Shown here: piece by piece, positions 36,905-44,440 of the stretch | How positions within the stretch are numbered: the stretch's first letter is position 1 | Layout of the letters: each line of letters starts with the position of its first letter | DNA from: JACRIM01 sp038042195 | GTDB taxonomy: Bacteria > Planctomycetota > Phycisphaerae > UBA1845 > UTPLA1 | Assembly: GCA_038042195.1 (NCBI GenBank) | Contig: JBBTET010000060.1 | Location: 1 to 64,000, forward strand | Direction: 5' to 3' | Length of the DNA: 64,000 bases | Notes under the pieces: model-generated | What the model was told of the DNA's origin: nothing | Database searches by the model: none | The model's input: only the letters and a program-made list of their open reading frames with translations | Made by a program: the position numbers and the translations under genes

Positions 36905-37020
36905 CGGTCGATTGTACGAGGATGCAACGTCCGGAACAGTACCCCCGACGAATTGGTGGCGGCGTTTGTGTACGTTAAACTAGGGCGAGGAAAGAACAAC
37001 GCCGCGAGGGGAAGCCCACA

Positions 37021-37530
37021 TTGGATTACGACACCTGCTTTGAGACCCTCGGCGTGGAGCAGGGCGCGACGCTTCGCCAGATCCACTCTGCTTATAAGCA
37101 GTTGGCCCTGAAGCACCACCCCGACCGCGCACCAGACGACCCCGACAGCCACGAAGTCTTCATCCGCGTCACCGAGGCGTACTCCATTCTCAAGAACGCC
37201 TACTACACAGCGAAGGGTGTCCCGCATCGGGCGCGCATGCGAAAATGTCATCGCTGTGGCGCACTCGGCGATTTGCTCCGCGGCCTCGACGGCGGTCGTT
37301 ATTGCCCCGAATGCCTGCTCGGCAAGCGTCGCAAGATGCTGCCCATGCCGAGCATGGAGACGATTCGCTGCATCGGCGTCTTTGTGTTGCAGGCGACGGC
37401 CATCGGCTTGGTCGTGCGAGCCAGCGTCTTCGGCGGTCGCGGTTTGTTCTTACTGGCCGGCGCGCTGTGCGTGGCCGGAATGGGGCTGCTGGCGTATCAC
37501 GTCTGGTCGGCGGATGTGATTGAGAAGTGA
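37021..37530 (+). CDS. J-domain membrane protein with zinc-ribbon-like cysteines
   Basis: 169 residues, starting at TTG (37021) with GAGGGGA eight bases upstream. An N-terminal J domain (about 1-65) has the HPD motif at residues 33-35, so it should stimulate ATP hydrolysis by a DnaK-type Hsp70. Next come two CxxC pairs (Cys76/Cys79 and Cys95/Cys98, 15 residues apart), probably one zinc site. Two membrane helices follow (about 112-130 and 138-158). It is not classical DnaJ: there is no Gly/Phe region and no C-terminal substrate domain. It may recruit Hsp70 to the inner face of the membrane. The client is unknown and no dnaK is in the window. Confidence 0.8.
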   Translation: MDYDTCFETLGVEQGATLRQIHSAYKQLALKHHPDRAPDDPDSHEVFIRVTEAYSILKNAYYTAKGVPHRARMRKCHRCGALGDLLRGLDGGRYCPECLLGKRRKMLPMPSMETIRCIGVFVLQATAIGLVVRASVFGGRGLFLLAGALCVAGMGLLAYHVWSADVIEK

Positions 37531-37640
37531 TGCACCCCAACCGATAACAGGACCTTCCAATGCAAAGTGTACCAGTACCAAGTGATTGGGGTTGGCGTAT
37601 GGTGATCCGTCAGTATTTGTGTTGATTCTGGGGCTGGATT

Positions 37641-37670
37641 TTGATTTTGTCAGTTGAAAACTGGTAAACT
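37641..37670 (+). promoter_or_regulatory. Possible promoter of the Gly-rich protein
   Basis: TTGATT (37641-37646), an 18-bp spacer and TAAACT (37665-37670). The spacer contains a dyad CAGTT/AACTG (37651-37663), which could be an operator. Both hexamers are 4 of 6 matches, so the call is tentative. Confidence 0.35.
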
Positions 37671-37711
37671 ACGGGAACGAAAATCCTTCGTTTTACTGAG
37701 AGGACTTGCAA

Positions 37712-39625
37712 ATGGTTTATTCTTCGATTTCCGAATCGTCCGTTATCCGGTTGGTTCGCTTCATCGCGTTTTCTCTGTTATTTGGCTGGTTGTTGCCTGT
37801 GATACAACCGTCGAGTGCTCGTGGTGACTGCTGCAACCTCGCAGCACCGCCGGCGCAGACGGATGTCCCGGACGATGCCTTCACGGACAGCAACGGCGAC
37901 GGCATCGATGGGATGCGATGCGGGCCGATCTTTGTCGCGCTGACCGGGAGCGACACCAATCCCGGGACGATCGAGTTGCCCATGCGAAACGTCGGCGCAG
38001 CCATCGCCGCGGCAAAGACCTTTACTCCGCCACGAGCCGTCTATGTCTCCGCCGGCAACTACGACGAAACCGTGGTCTTCCAGGACGGCGTCAGTGTGTA
38101 TGGCGGCTACGACGCGACGGCCGGTTGGACGCGAAACAACATCAATGTTTCGCGCATCCGCGGTGCTCGGCAGACGTCATTCGCTGACAACTTCACGGTG
38201 TTGACCGAATTGGATCGCTTGACCATTTCGGCTCAAACAGCCGCTGCCACGCGAGAAGTGTCAGCAGCGATGGTCGCTCGCGGAAATGCGGTGGGCACGC
38301 TGAAGCTAAATCGATGTACGCTCCAGGGCGGTCCGACACTTGCGGGATTTCCCGGTACAAACGGTGCGCCTGGTTCAACGGGCAATGCAGGCAACAACGG
38401 CGGCCCCGGAACTTGCAACGGGCCTGCCGCGCCAGGCGCGGGCGGCACGGGCGGCGCAGGGGCCGCACCGGGCGGCAACGGTGGCACCGGCGGACCGTCG
38501 GGGGGCAACGGTTCAAACGGTGCTCCTGGGTTCGGCGGAACACCCGGCGGATTTGCGGGTGGCGCGGGCGATCCGGGTGGCGATGGGACCACTGGAGCGG
38601 GCGGCGCATCGGGCACCAACGGCGCGGACGGCGCAGGCGGCACGCAGTTTTATGGTTCGGGAGTCTCAGGCGGTGCGGGATCATCGGGCAATGGCGGCGG
38701 TGGTGGTGGTGGCGGTGGTGGCCAAGACTGTGTCTTCTGCGGCGAAGGACCGGGTAACGGCGGTGGTGGCGGCGGGGCCGGTGGTCCTGTCGGCTCACTA
38801 GGAACGGGCGGAACTTCGGGCGGCTCGTCGTATGGACTGCTCCTACAGGCGGGCCAACTGACATCAGTAGCCGGCAGCTTCCAAGGTGCCAGCGCCGGCA
38901 ACGGCGGCGTTGGTGGCGTGGGTGGCAATGGCGGGTCCGGCGGAGCAGGCGGCATTGGCGGAACCACGTGCCCTTCAGAAGTCGGCGTCGGCGGTAATGG
39001 CGGCGCTGGCGGGTCCGGCGGGCGCGGCGGCCACGGCGGCGGCGGCGCGGGTGGAAACGCCATCGCCATCTTGATCGAAAACGGCGGCACGTTCGTCAAC
39101 GGCGGCTCGAACGGATTCTCATCGGGCGCACCGGGTGCCGGCGGCCTCAGCGCTGGCAACGCGGGCGTGAACGGCATCTCCGCGGGGACGTTCACGCGTG
39201 TCCCTCTCTCGCCCATCGTCATCGACCAAACACCGACGGCCACACACGTGCGCCTCTACTGTCGTTTCGGGCTTATCGGCCAACTTCGTTCACCCGTCAC
39301 GGGCGACTCAGACATCGGCGACACGTTCACCTACACCCTCCTCGGCGGCTCGCTGGACGGCACACCGCAGCAAGTGGGTCAGCAGTTCCGGTTCACGCCG
39401 AACGCGGGGTTCGCTGGTTATTCTTCGTTTCCGATACGCGCGACGGATGCGCTGGGTCACACGCGCGATGGACTGGCCGTTGTGCTGGTGGTCCCGGACA
39501 TCGTGCCGATCCTGTTGGAGACCGACCTCGATCCGGCGCACATCTGCCTTTGCGATTTGAATCGCGACGGTGTGGTAAACGGAGCAGACATGCAGGCGTA
39601 TGTGAACCTGCTGTTGCTTTTGTAG
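37712..39625 (+). CDS. Secreted Gly-rich repeat protein with C-terminal dockerin-like motif
   Basis: 637 residues from the ATG at 37712 (AGAGGA seven bases upstream). Signal peptide to about residue 36. A parallel-beta-helix-like part follows (about 75-190, with YVSAGNYDETVVFQDGVSVY and GYDAT). About 205-480 is dominated by Gly-Gly-x and Gly-x-x triplets (such as GGNGGTGGPSGGNGSNGAPG), similar in composition to PE-PGRS or collagen-like proteins, probably non-globular. A beta domain (about 500-610) precedes the end, where CDLNRDGVVNGADMQAYVNL is a single dockerin-like calcium loop. The function may be structural or adhesive at the cell surface; no enzyme motif is seen. The repeat tract explains the long GC-rich open frames in the other phases. 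Confidence 0.82.
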   Translation: MVYSSISESSVIRLVRFIAFSLLFGWLLPVIQPSSARGDCCNLAAPPAQTDVPDDAFTDSNGDGIDGMRCGPIFVALTGSDTNPGTIELPMRNVGAAIAAAKTFTPPRAVYVSAGNYDETVVFQDGVSVYGGYDATAGWTRNNINVSRIRGARQTSFADNFTVLTELDRLTISAQTAAATREVSAAMVARGNAVGTLKLNRCTLQGGPTLAGFPGTNGAPGSTGNAGNNGGPGTCNGPAAPGAGGTGGAGAAPGGNGGTGGPSGGNGSNGAPGFGGTPGGFAGGAGDPGGDGTTGAGGASGTNGADGAGGTQFYGSGVSGGAGSSGNGGGGGGGGGGQDCVFCGEGPGNGGGGGGAGGPVGSLGTGGTSGGSSYGLLLQAGQLTSVAGSFQGASAGNGGVGGVGGNGGSGGAGGIGGTTCPSEVGVGGNGGAGGSGGRGGHGGGGAGGNAIAILIENGGTFVNGGSNGFSSGAPGAGGLSAGNAGVNGISAGTFTRVPLSPIVIDQTPTATHVRLYCRFGLIGQLRSPVTGDSDIGDTFTYTLLGGSLDGTPQQVGQQFRFTPNAGFAGYSSFPIRATDALGHTRDGLAVVLVVPDIVPILLETDLDPAHICLCDLNRDGVVNGADMQAYVNLLLLL

Positions 39626-40048
39626 CGTGCTGTTCCACGGTGGGCTGAAGTCGTGCTCACGGGAACCGGGTAGAAAATGAAATGGCGCTGCGCGTCGCAA
39701 AGGGTGAGCGGACGCAGCGCCATTTAGTTGCGGCCGAGTGGGCGCTCGGCCGCAGCGGGGCATAAAGGGTTGGGCTGGGCAGCCCAACCGTTTGGGGGGC
39801 TTCGCTAACTCCTGATCGGACCATGCACGGCAGCTTGCCAGTGGGCCAACGGCGACCATGATCTTCCATTGGATTGATACGCACCCACCAGTGGCCTAGT
39901 CAAACGGTAGTTGGAGAATCCCGAAAATGGGGGGTTTTGGCGGGCCAGGAGGCGGGGACGATTCATATCGGCCCGCAGGATGGGGCAGGTGTTCGTGTAT
40001 CAACGCAATGCGTTGGGGGAACCTGGCGATAACATCTCGGCGTGGAAC
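39626..40048. other. Intergenic region with three consecutive hairpins
   Basis: 423 bp between the Gly-rich protein and the NTF2-like gene. No protein gene recognised. The left part holds three perfect inverted repeats (39680-39789), annotated separately. Nothing further was recognised in 39790-40048. Confidence 0.65.
39680..39789. repeat. Cluster of three perfect inverted repeats
   Basis: Hairpin 1: AAATGGCGCTGCG (39680-39692) with CGCAGCGCCATTT (39713-39725). Hairpin 2: GCGGCCGAG (39730-39738) with CTCGGCCGC (39745-39753). Hairpin 3: GGTTGGGCT (39768-39776) with AGCCCAACC (39781-39789). Arms are 13, 9 and 9 bp. The first has A/T-rich edges and could act as a terminator in both directions for the two converging genes. 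Confidence 0.75.
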
Positions 40049-40489
40049 TTAGTCCGCTACCGTGTGATCCTTCACGATGACCCACGCGCCGTCGATCTGT
40101 CGGAAATGCAGGAAAAACCGTCCTGTGTGCTGGCCGTCGGGAGTTTGGTGACGATAGTGGCCTGACACCTCCGCTTCGCCGGGATTTCGCTCAGACACAC
40201 ACACGTCGGAGAATTGCAGACGGCCCATCTTTTCCGCGGTGGCATACTTCGCTCGATACCGATCAAGCGTCGCCTGCCAGCCATGCGTGACGCTGCCCGT
40301 GGTGCTGAACTCCATCGCATCGGACTTCCAGTAGCCCGTCATAAAACCTTCGAGGTCGCCGTGGTTCCATGCGGCCACCTGTTGATCGAGCACGCTGCGA
40401 ATCCCTGGATGATCTGTAGGGGCCGAGCAGCCTGGCGACCCCATGAGCCAGATCATTCCCATTGCGATAGTGATCTGTTTCGTGGGCAT
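40049..40489 (-). CDS. NTF2/SnoaL-like lipoprotein
   Basis: 146 residues from the ATG at 40489; an ATG twelve codons upstream is a poorer signal-peptide start. The N-terminus MPTKQITIAMGMIWLMGSPG ends at a Cys (SPGC), a plausible lipobox, so it may be a lipid-anchored exported protein. The rest matches the DUF4440/SnoaL cone fold: VLDQQVAAWNHGDLEGFMTG and YWKSDAMEFSTTGSVTHGW, then GRFFLHFRQIDGAWVIVKDH. The ligand is unknown, and many family members have no known activity. It is convergent with the Gly-rich protein across the hairpin cluster and divergent from valS. Confidence 0.8.
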   Translation of the reverse strand: MPTKQITIAMGMIWLMGSPGCSAPTDHPGIRSVLDQQVAAWNHGDLEGFMTGYWKSDAMEFSTTGSVTHGWQATLDRYRAKYATAEKMGRLQFSDVCVSERNPGEAEVSGHYRHQTPDGQHTGRFFLHFRQIDGAWVIVKDHTVAD

Positions 40490-40606
40490 CGGCTCACTGT
40501 AGCCTCGCACTTGACCAGCCGCCAACCGACCGGTCTTGACGGCCTGATCAACTTGTATGACGTGTTCGATTCGCCAATAATCGTCCCTAACAAGAATAGA
40601 GATTCC

Positions 40607-43600
40607 ATGCCGCCGACCGAATCCAAATCGTACGATCCCGCGTCCATTGAGAAGGATGTCTTCGCCCTATGGCAGGAGCGCAAGGCGTTTGAGGCCGGGC
40701 CGAAGGATGGCCGCGATCGCAAAGTCCCGTTTTGCATGGTCATCCCGCCGCCGAACGTGACCGGGGCGCTGCACCTGGGCCACGCCCTAAACAACACGCT
40801 GCAAGACATCCTCATCCGCCAAAAGCGCATGGCCGGGTTCAACACGTTCTGGCTCGTCGGCACCGATCACGCCGGAATCGCCACGCAGGCCACGGTCGAG
40901 AAGACGATCCGCAAGGACGAGGGCAAGAGCCGACACGACCTCGGCCGCAAGGAACTTGTCAAACGCATTTGGGAATGGAAAGTGAAGTTCGGCGGGCGCA
41001 TCGTCGAACAGCTTCGCCTCATGGGCTGCTCCTGCGACTATTCGCGTGAGCGATTCACGCTGGACGACGGCTGCGCCAAGGCCGTGCGCGAGACATTTTT
41101 CAAGCTGTTCCGCGACGGCCTCATCTATCGCGGCAAGCGGCTGGTCAACTGGGATACGCAATTGCAGACTGCCGTGGCGGATGACGAGGTTTATCACGAG
41201 GCGGTCAAAGGGCACTTCTACCACTTCAAGTATCCGATTGTTGGGGAGCGTGGGCCTCTGGCCCGCACGAATTCCGATGAACGCGCGGGCGGGACGCCCG
41301 CACTCCCCGCTGAACCAACACACGTCCACATCGCCACCACGCGCCCCGAAACGATGCTCGCCGACACAGCGGTGGCCGTACACCCCGATCCTGCGGCGGT
41401 GATGGAGAAGCGCGCCGCCGAGCTGCGCGAAAAGTTGAAGGAGGCGAGCGACAAGGACCGCCCCGACGTGCAGGTAGCCATTGATGATCTTGTTGAACGT
41501 CAAAAGACGCTCTTGCCTGTGCTCGTGAAGCTGCGCGACATGGCGAAGGCGAATCAAAAGATCATGCTGCCGCTGATGAACCGCGAAATCCCGCTCATCT
41601 GCGACGAGTGGGCCGACCCGACGCTGGGCACCGGCTGCGTGAAGATCACACCGGCGCATGATGCAAACGATTACGAAGTCGGTCGACGCCATGACCTGCC
41701 CATGATCAACGTCATGACCCCCGACGGGCGCGTCAGCGACGAAGGCGGTGCCTACAAGGGCATGAAGTTCACCGACGCGCGGAAGAAAGTCGTCGAGGAC
41801 ATGGAGGCCCTCGGCCTCGTCGAGAAGATCGAGGATCGCATGATCGACCTCGGCCATTCCGACCGCAGCAAGTCGCCGATTGAGCCGTACCTGAGTGATC
41901 AGTGGTTCGTGCGGATGGGTGACCTGGAGCCGGAGCACGCGGCGAAGATCGATGGCCTGCGGCACAAGGCACCGGGGCTGGCGCAGATGGCGATAGACGC
42001 AGTGGCGCGCGGCGACGTGAAGTTCCACCCCGCGCGCTATGAGAATACTTACGGTGATTGGCTCGGCGAAAAGCGAGATTGGTGCATTAGCCGACAGCTA
42101 TGGTGGGGGCATCGGATACCGGTGTGGAGAACCATGCTCACGTTAAGTGAGAAAACGTGGAGCTCGGTCATGCATACCGGTGGCAAGTTCTATCGTATCC
42201 TAAGCGGTGAGTTTGGAGACGAAAACTCGATTTGTATTCATATGCGCCGCGCACACGATGATTTGGTGGTGCGAGACCCGGCGCGCGACATGCGGGAATA
42301 CACTCCTGAATATCAAGGGTGGTACTCTGTCAATCTGGCTTTTAAAGACTTGCCTTCGCCGGAGTTGCAACAGGTTTTGGACGACAGCGGATTCGAGCAA
42401 GACCCCGACGTCCTCGACACATGGTTTTCCTCCGCACTCTGGCCGCACTCCACGCTCGGCTGGCCGGGTGCTTCCGCGCCGTCCTCAGGACTCAAGTCTC
42501 AAGACTCAGGACTTCTCTCCCAGTTTTACCCCACCCAAGTTCTCTCCACTGCGCGCGAGATCATCACGCTCTGGGTCGCGCGAATGGTGCTGACCGGCCT
42601 GTACAACATGGGCGACGTGCCGTTTACCGACGTGGTCATTCATGCCGTCATTCAGGACGGGCAGGGCCGCAAGATGAGCAAGACGGCCGGCAACGGCGTC
42701 GATCCGGTGGACATCATCGAGGAGTACGGGGCCGATGCCCTGCGATTTACGCTCGCCGACCTCGCCACGGAAACACAGGACATTCGCCTGCCGGTGAAGC
42801 CGAAGAAGCTGCCCGACGGCCGCTCGATCAACATCAGCGAGAAGTTCGAGAAGGGGCGGAATTTCTGCAACAAGCTGTGGCAGGCGTCGACCGGCTTTGT
42901 CATGCGAAATCTCGACGGCTATTCGCCCAAGCCGCTCGACCCGGGGTCGTTGCGGCTGGAGGATCGCTGGATCCTCTCGCGCATGACGGCCTGTCAGCAG
43001 TCGCTCGACGCGGCGTTGGAGAAGTACCGGTTCAGCGATGCGGCCGGCGCTGTGTACCACTTTATGTGGGATGAGTATTGCAGTTGGTACATCGAGATGA
43101 CGAAGTCGCGGCTCAACCAGCCCGAAGCGCCGGCGAGGGAGTCGAAGACGACCCCACCCCAACCCTCCCGTTATCAAGGGGAGGGAGCGGGAGACCGCGC
43201 CACGGCTCAGCAAGTTCTCGTGTACGTGCTGGATCGCCTGCTGCGCATGTTGCACCCGTTCATCCCGTTCGTCACCGAAGGCATCTGGCAGGAATTGAAC
43301 AAGATTGCTCCGCAACGCGGACTCACAATCCTCTTCGACGCCGCGAAAGATGAACCGGCGCTGATCACCGCGCAATGGTCGAGCATCGAAACACGATTGC
43401 GAAGCACCGAGATTGAATCAGAGATGGACCGTCTGCACGGCCTCATCAAGGGCGTGCGCGACATCCGCGCCGACGTGAACGACTATCGCGGCAAGGCCAA
43501 GCAACCATCGGTGCGAACGCTGGCGAAGGTCGTGGTGCGGGCCGATGTGGATACGACACACCTGATTGATCGTTATCGCGCGTTCGTGACGCCTCTGGCG

Positions 43601-43906
43601 GGGTGCGATGTGCTGGAAGTGGGACCAAGCGTGGCGAAACCGGCCGGCGCGATGAGCCGCGTACATGCGACGATGCAGGTGTATGTACCCGTGGCGGATT
43701 ATGTCGATCTCGGCGCGGTGAAGGTTGCCGAGCAGGCGAAGCTGGACGAGTTGCGCACGGTGTTCGAGCGCGAGACGGCAAGAATGTCGAACGAGGACTT
43801 TGTCAAGCGCGCCGATCCCGGAGTCGTCGCGCAGGCAAAACAGCGCGCCGCCGACCTGTCAAGCCGGATTCTCATGATCGAGCAGCATCTCGCGGAATTG
43901 TCGTAA
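40607..43906 (+). CDS. valS: Valyl-tRNA synthetase, enlarged by repeat insertions
   Basis: 1099 residues from the ATG at 40607. Charges tRNA-Val. Class I signatures are PPPNVTGALHLGHAL (HIGH) and GRKMSKTAGNGVDP (KMSKS). The editing domain shows IATTRPETMLADTAVAVHPD and GTGCVKITPAHDANDYEVGR. DVLDTWFSSALWPHSTLGWP is the usual catalytic-domain segment. The C-terminal coiled coil is present (from about 1030). It is roughly 150-200 residues longer than typical ValS. Part of the excess is three in-frame low-complexity or palindrome-encoded inserts (annotated as repeats). Others are an extra helical stretch in the editing domain (about residues 265-310) and an atypical segment after WWGHRIPVW (about 505-585). 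Because all inserts keep the frame and sit at loop positions, the enzyme is probably active. Confidence 0.95.
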   Translation: MPPTESKSYDPASIEKDVFALWQERKAFEAGPKDGRDRKVPFCMVIPPPNVTGALHLGHALNNTLQDILIRQKRMAGFNTFWLVGTDHAGIATQATVEKTIRKDEGKSRHDLGRKELVKRIWEWKVKFGGRIVEQLRLMGCSCDYSRERFTLDDGCAKAVRETFFKLFRDGLIYRGKRLVNWDTQLQTAVADDEVYHEAVKGHFYHFKYPIVGERGPLARTNSDERAGGTPALPAEPTHVHIATTRPETMLADTAVAVHPDPAAVMEKRAAELREKLKEASDKDRPDVQVAIDDLVERQKTLLPVLVKLRDMAKANQKIMLPLMNREIPLICDEWADPTLGTGCVKITPAHDANDYEVGRRHDLPMINVMTPDGRVSDEGGAYKGMKFTDARKKVVEDMEALGLVEKIEDRMIDLGHSDRSKSPIEPYLSDQWFVRMGDLEPEHAAKIDGLRHKAPGLAQMAIDAVARGDVKFHPARYENTYGDWLGEKRDWCISRQLWWGHRIPVWRTMLTLSEKTWSSVMHTGGKFYRILSGEFGDENSICIHMRRAHDDLVVRDPARDMREYTPEYQGWYSVNLAFKDLPSPELQQVLDDSGFEQDPDVLDTWFSSALWPHSTLGWPGASAPSSGLKSQDSGLLSQFYPTQVLSTAREIITLWVARMVLTGLYNMGDVPFTDVVIHAVIQDGQGRKMSKTAGNGVDPVDIIEEYGADALRFTLADLATETQDIRLPVKPKKLPDGRSINISEKFEKGRNFCNKLWQASTGFVMRNLDGYSPKPLDPGSLRLEDRWILSRMTACQQSLDAALEKYRFSDAAGAVYHFMWDEYCSWYIEMTKSRLNQPEAPARESKTTPPQPSRYQGEGAGDRATAQQVLVYVLDRLLRMLHPFIPFVTEGIWQELNKIAPQRGLTILFDAAKDEPALITAQWSSIETRLRSTEIESEMDRLHGLIKGVRDIRADVNDYRGKAKQPSVRTLAKVVVRADVDTTHLIDRYRAFVTPLAGCDVLEVGPSVAKPAGAMSRVHATMQVYVPVADYVDLGAVKVAEQAKLDELRTVFERETARMSNEDFVKRADPGVVAQAKQRAADLSSRILMIEQHLAELS
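41240..41316 (+). repeat. Palindromic repeat insert A in valS
   Basis: Encodes an extra peptide (about GERGPLARTNSDERAGGTPA) where ValS normally runs straight into the IATTRPETM segment. The DNA holds two hairpins: GTGGGCC TCT GGCCCGC (41250-41266, one G-T wobble) and GCGGGCG GGA CGCCCGC (41285-41301). It ends in CACTCCCC. Confidence 0.7.
42470..42523 (+). repeat. Palindromic repeat insert B in valS
   Basis: Encodes a Ser-rich insert (ASAPSSGLKSQDSGLLSQ) before FYPTQVLSTAREI. The DNA contains a direct repeat CTCAGGACT (42484-42492 and 42505-42513), the palindrome GTCCT-C-AGGAC (42481-42491) and the palindrome AGTCT-CA-AGACT (42495-42506). Confidence 0.65.
43119..43203 (+). repeat. Palindromic repeat insert C in valS
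   Basis: Encodes an extra peptide (EAPARESKTTPPQPSRYQGE and onward) just before the C-terminal helical region. The core is ACCCCACCCCAACCCTCCC (43151-43169) followed by GGGAGGG (43179-43185), a stem-loop resembling the repeat at 52750-52785. Confidence 0.7.
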
Positions 43907-43999
43907 CCTGCCACGCGGTGAAGCACTTGCGCACGCGCTTGCAATCGCCCGCGCCGTTCTGTACGCTGGGTCTTGGCGTTTTTTCATGGAGCCGCTGGT

Positions 44000-44398
44000 A
44001 TGGAAGTGCGGGTCGATCTTGCCCGGATCGTCATCCAGGACACGAGCGATCAGCAGATCATCTTCCTGCGTGAGCGCGACGGTACGCGTGAGTTCCCAAT
44101 CGTCATTGGCGATTCGGAGGCCTGTGCGATTGATCGTCGGCTGAAGAGCTACAAGAAAGCGCGGCCGATGACGCACGACCTTTTGGCCGACGTCATCGAC
44201 AAGCTCCATGGCGAAATGGAAAAGATCGTTATCTGTGACTTGAAGAACCATACGTTCTTCGCGAGACTTGTGATTCGCGTCGGCTCCGAAATGATCGAGG
44301 TGGATTCGCGTCCGTCGGACGCCATTGCCATCGCTGCCGGGACCGAGACGCCGATCTTTGTGGAGGATCATGTCCTCCGCGAAATCTGCCGCGAATAG
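44000..44398 (+). CDS. Bifunctional nuclease (BFN/DUF151) domain protein
   Basis: 132 residues from the ATG at 44000, preceded by GGAG nine bases upstream; an in-frame start nine codons earlier has no good site. It matches the bifunctional-nuclease family, in which some members show RNase and DNase activity. Visible features are VRVDLARIVIQDTSDQQIIF and REFPIVIGDSEACAIDR in the first half. The second half has the conserved MTHDLLADVIDKL, FFARLVIRV and VDSRPSDAIAIAAGTETPIF segments. The DSRPSDAIAIA motif is a hallmark. There is no signal peptide. The next gene starts 42 bp downstream on the same strand, so they may be co-transcribed. The true substrate in bacteria is unclear. Confidence 0.9.
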   Translation: MEVRVDLARIVIQDTSDQQIIFLRERDGTREFPIVIGDSEACAIDRRLKSYKKARPMTHDLLADVIDKLHGEMEKIVICDLKNHTFFARLVIRVGSEMIEVDSRPSDAIAIAAGTETPIFVEDHVLREICRE

Positions 44399-44440
44399 AG
44401 TCGAACGAAGGGCGACGAAGAGAACGGGCTGCGTACTGTC

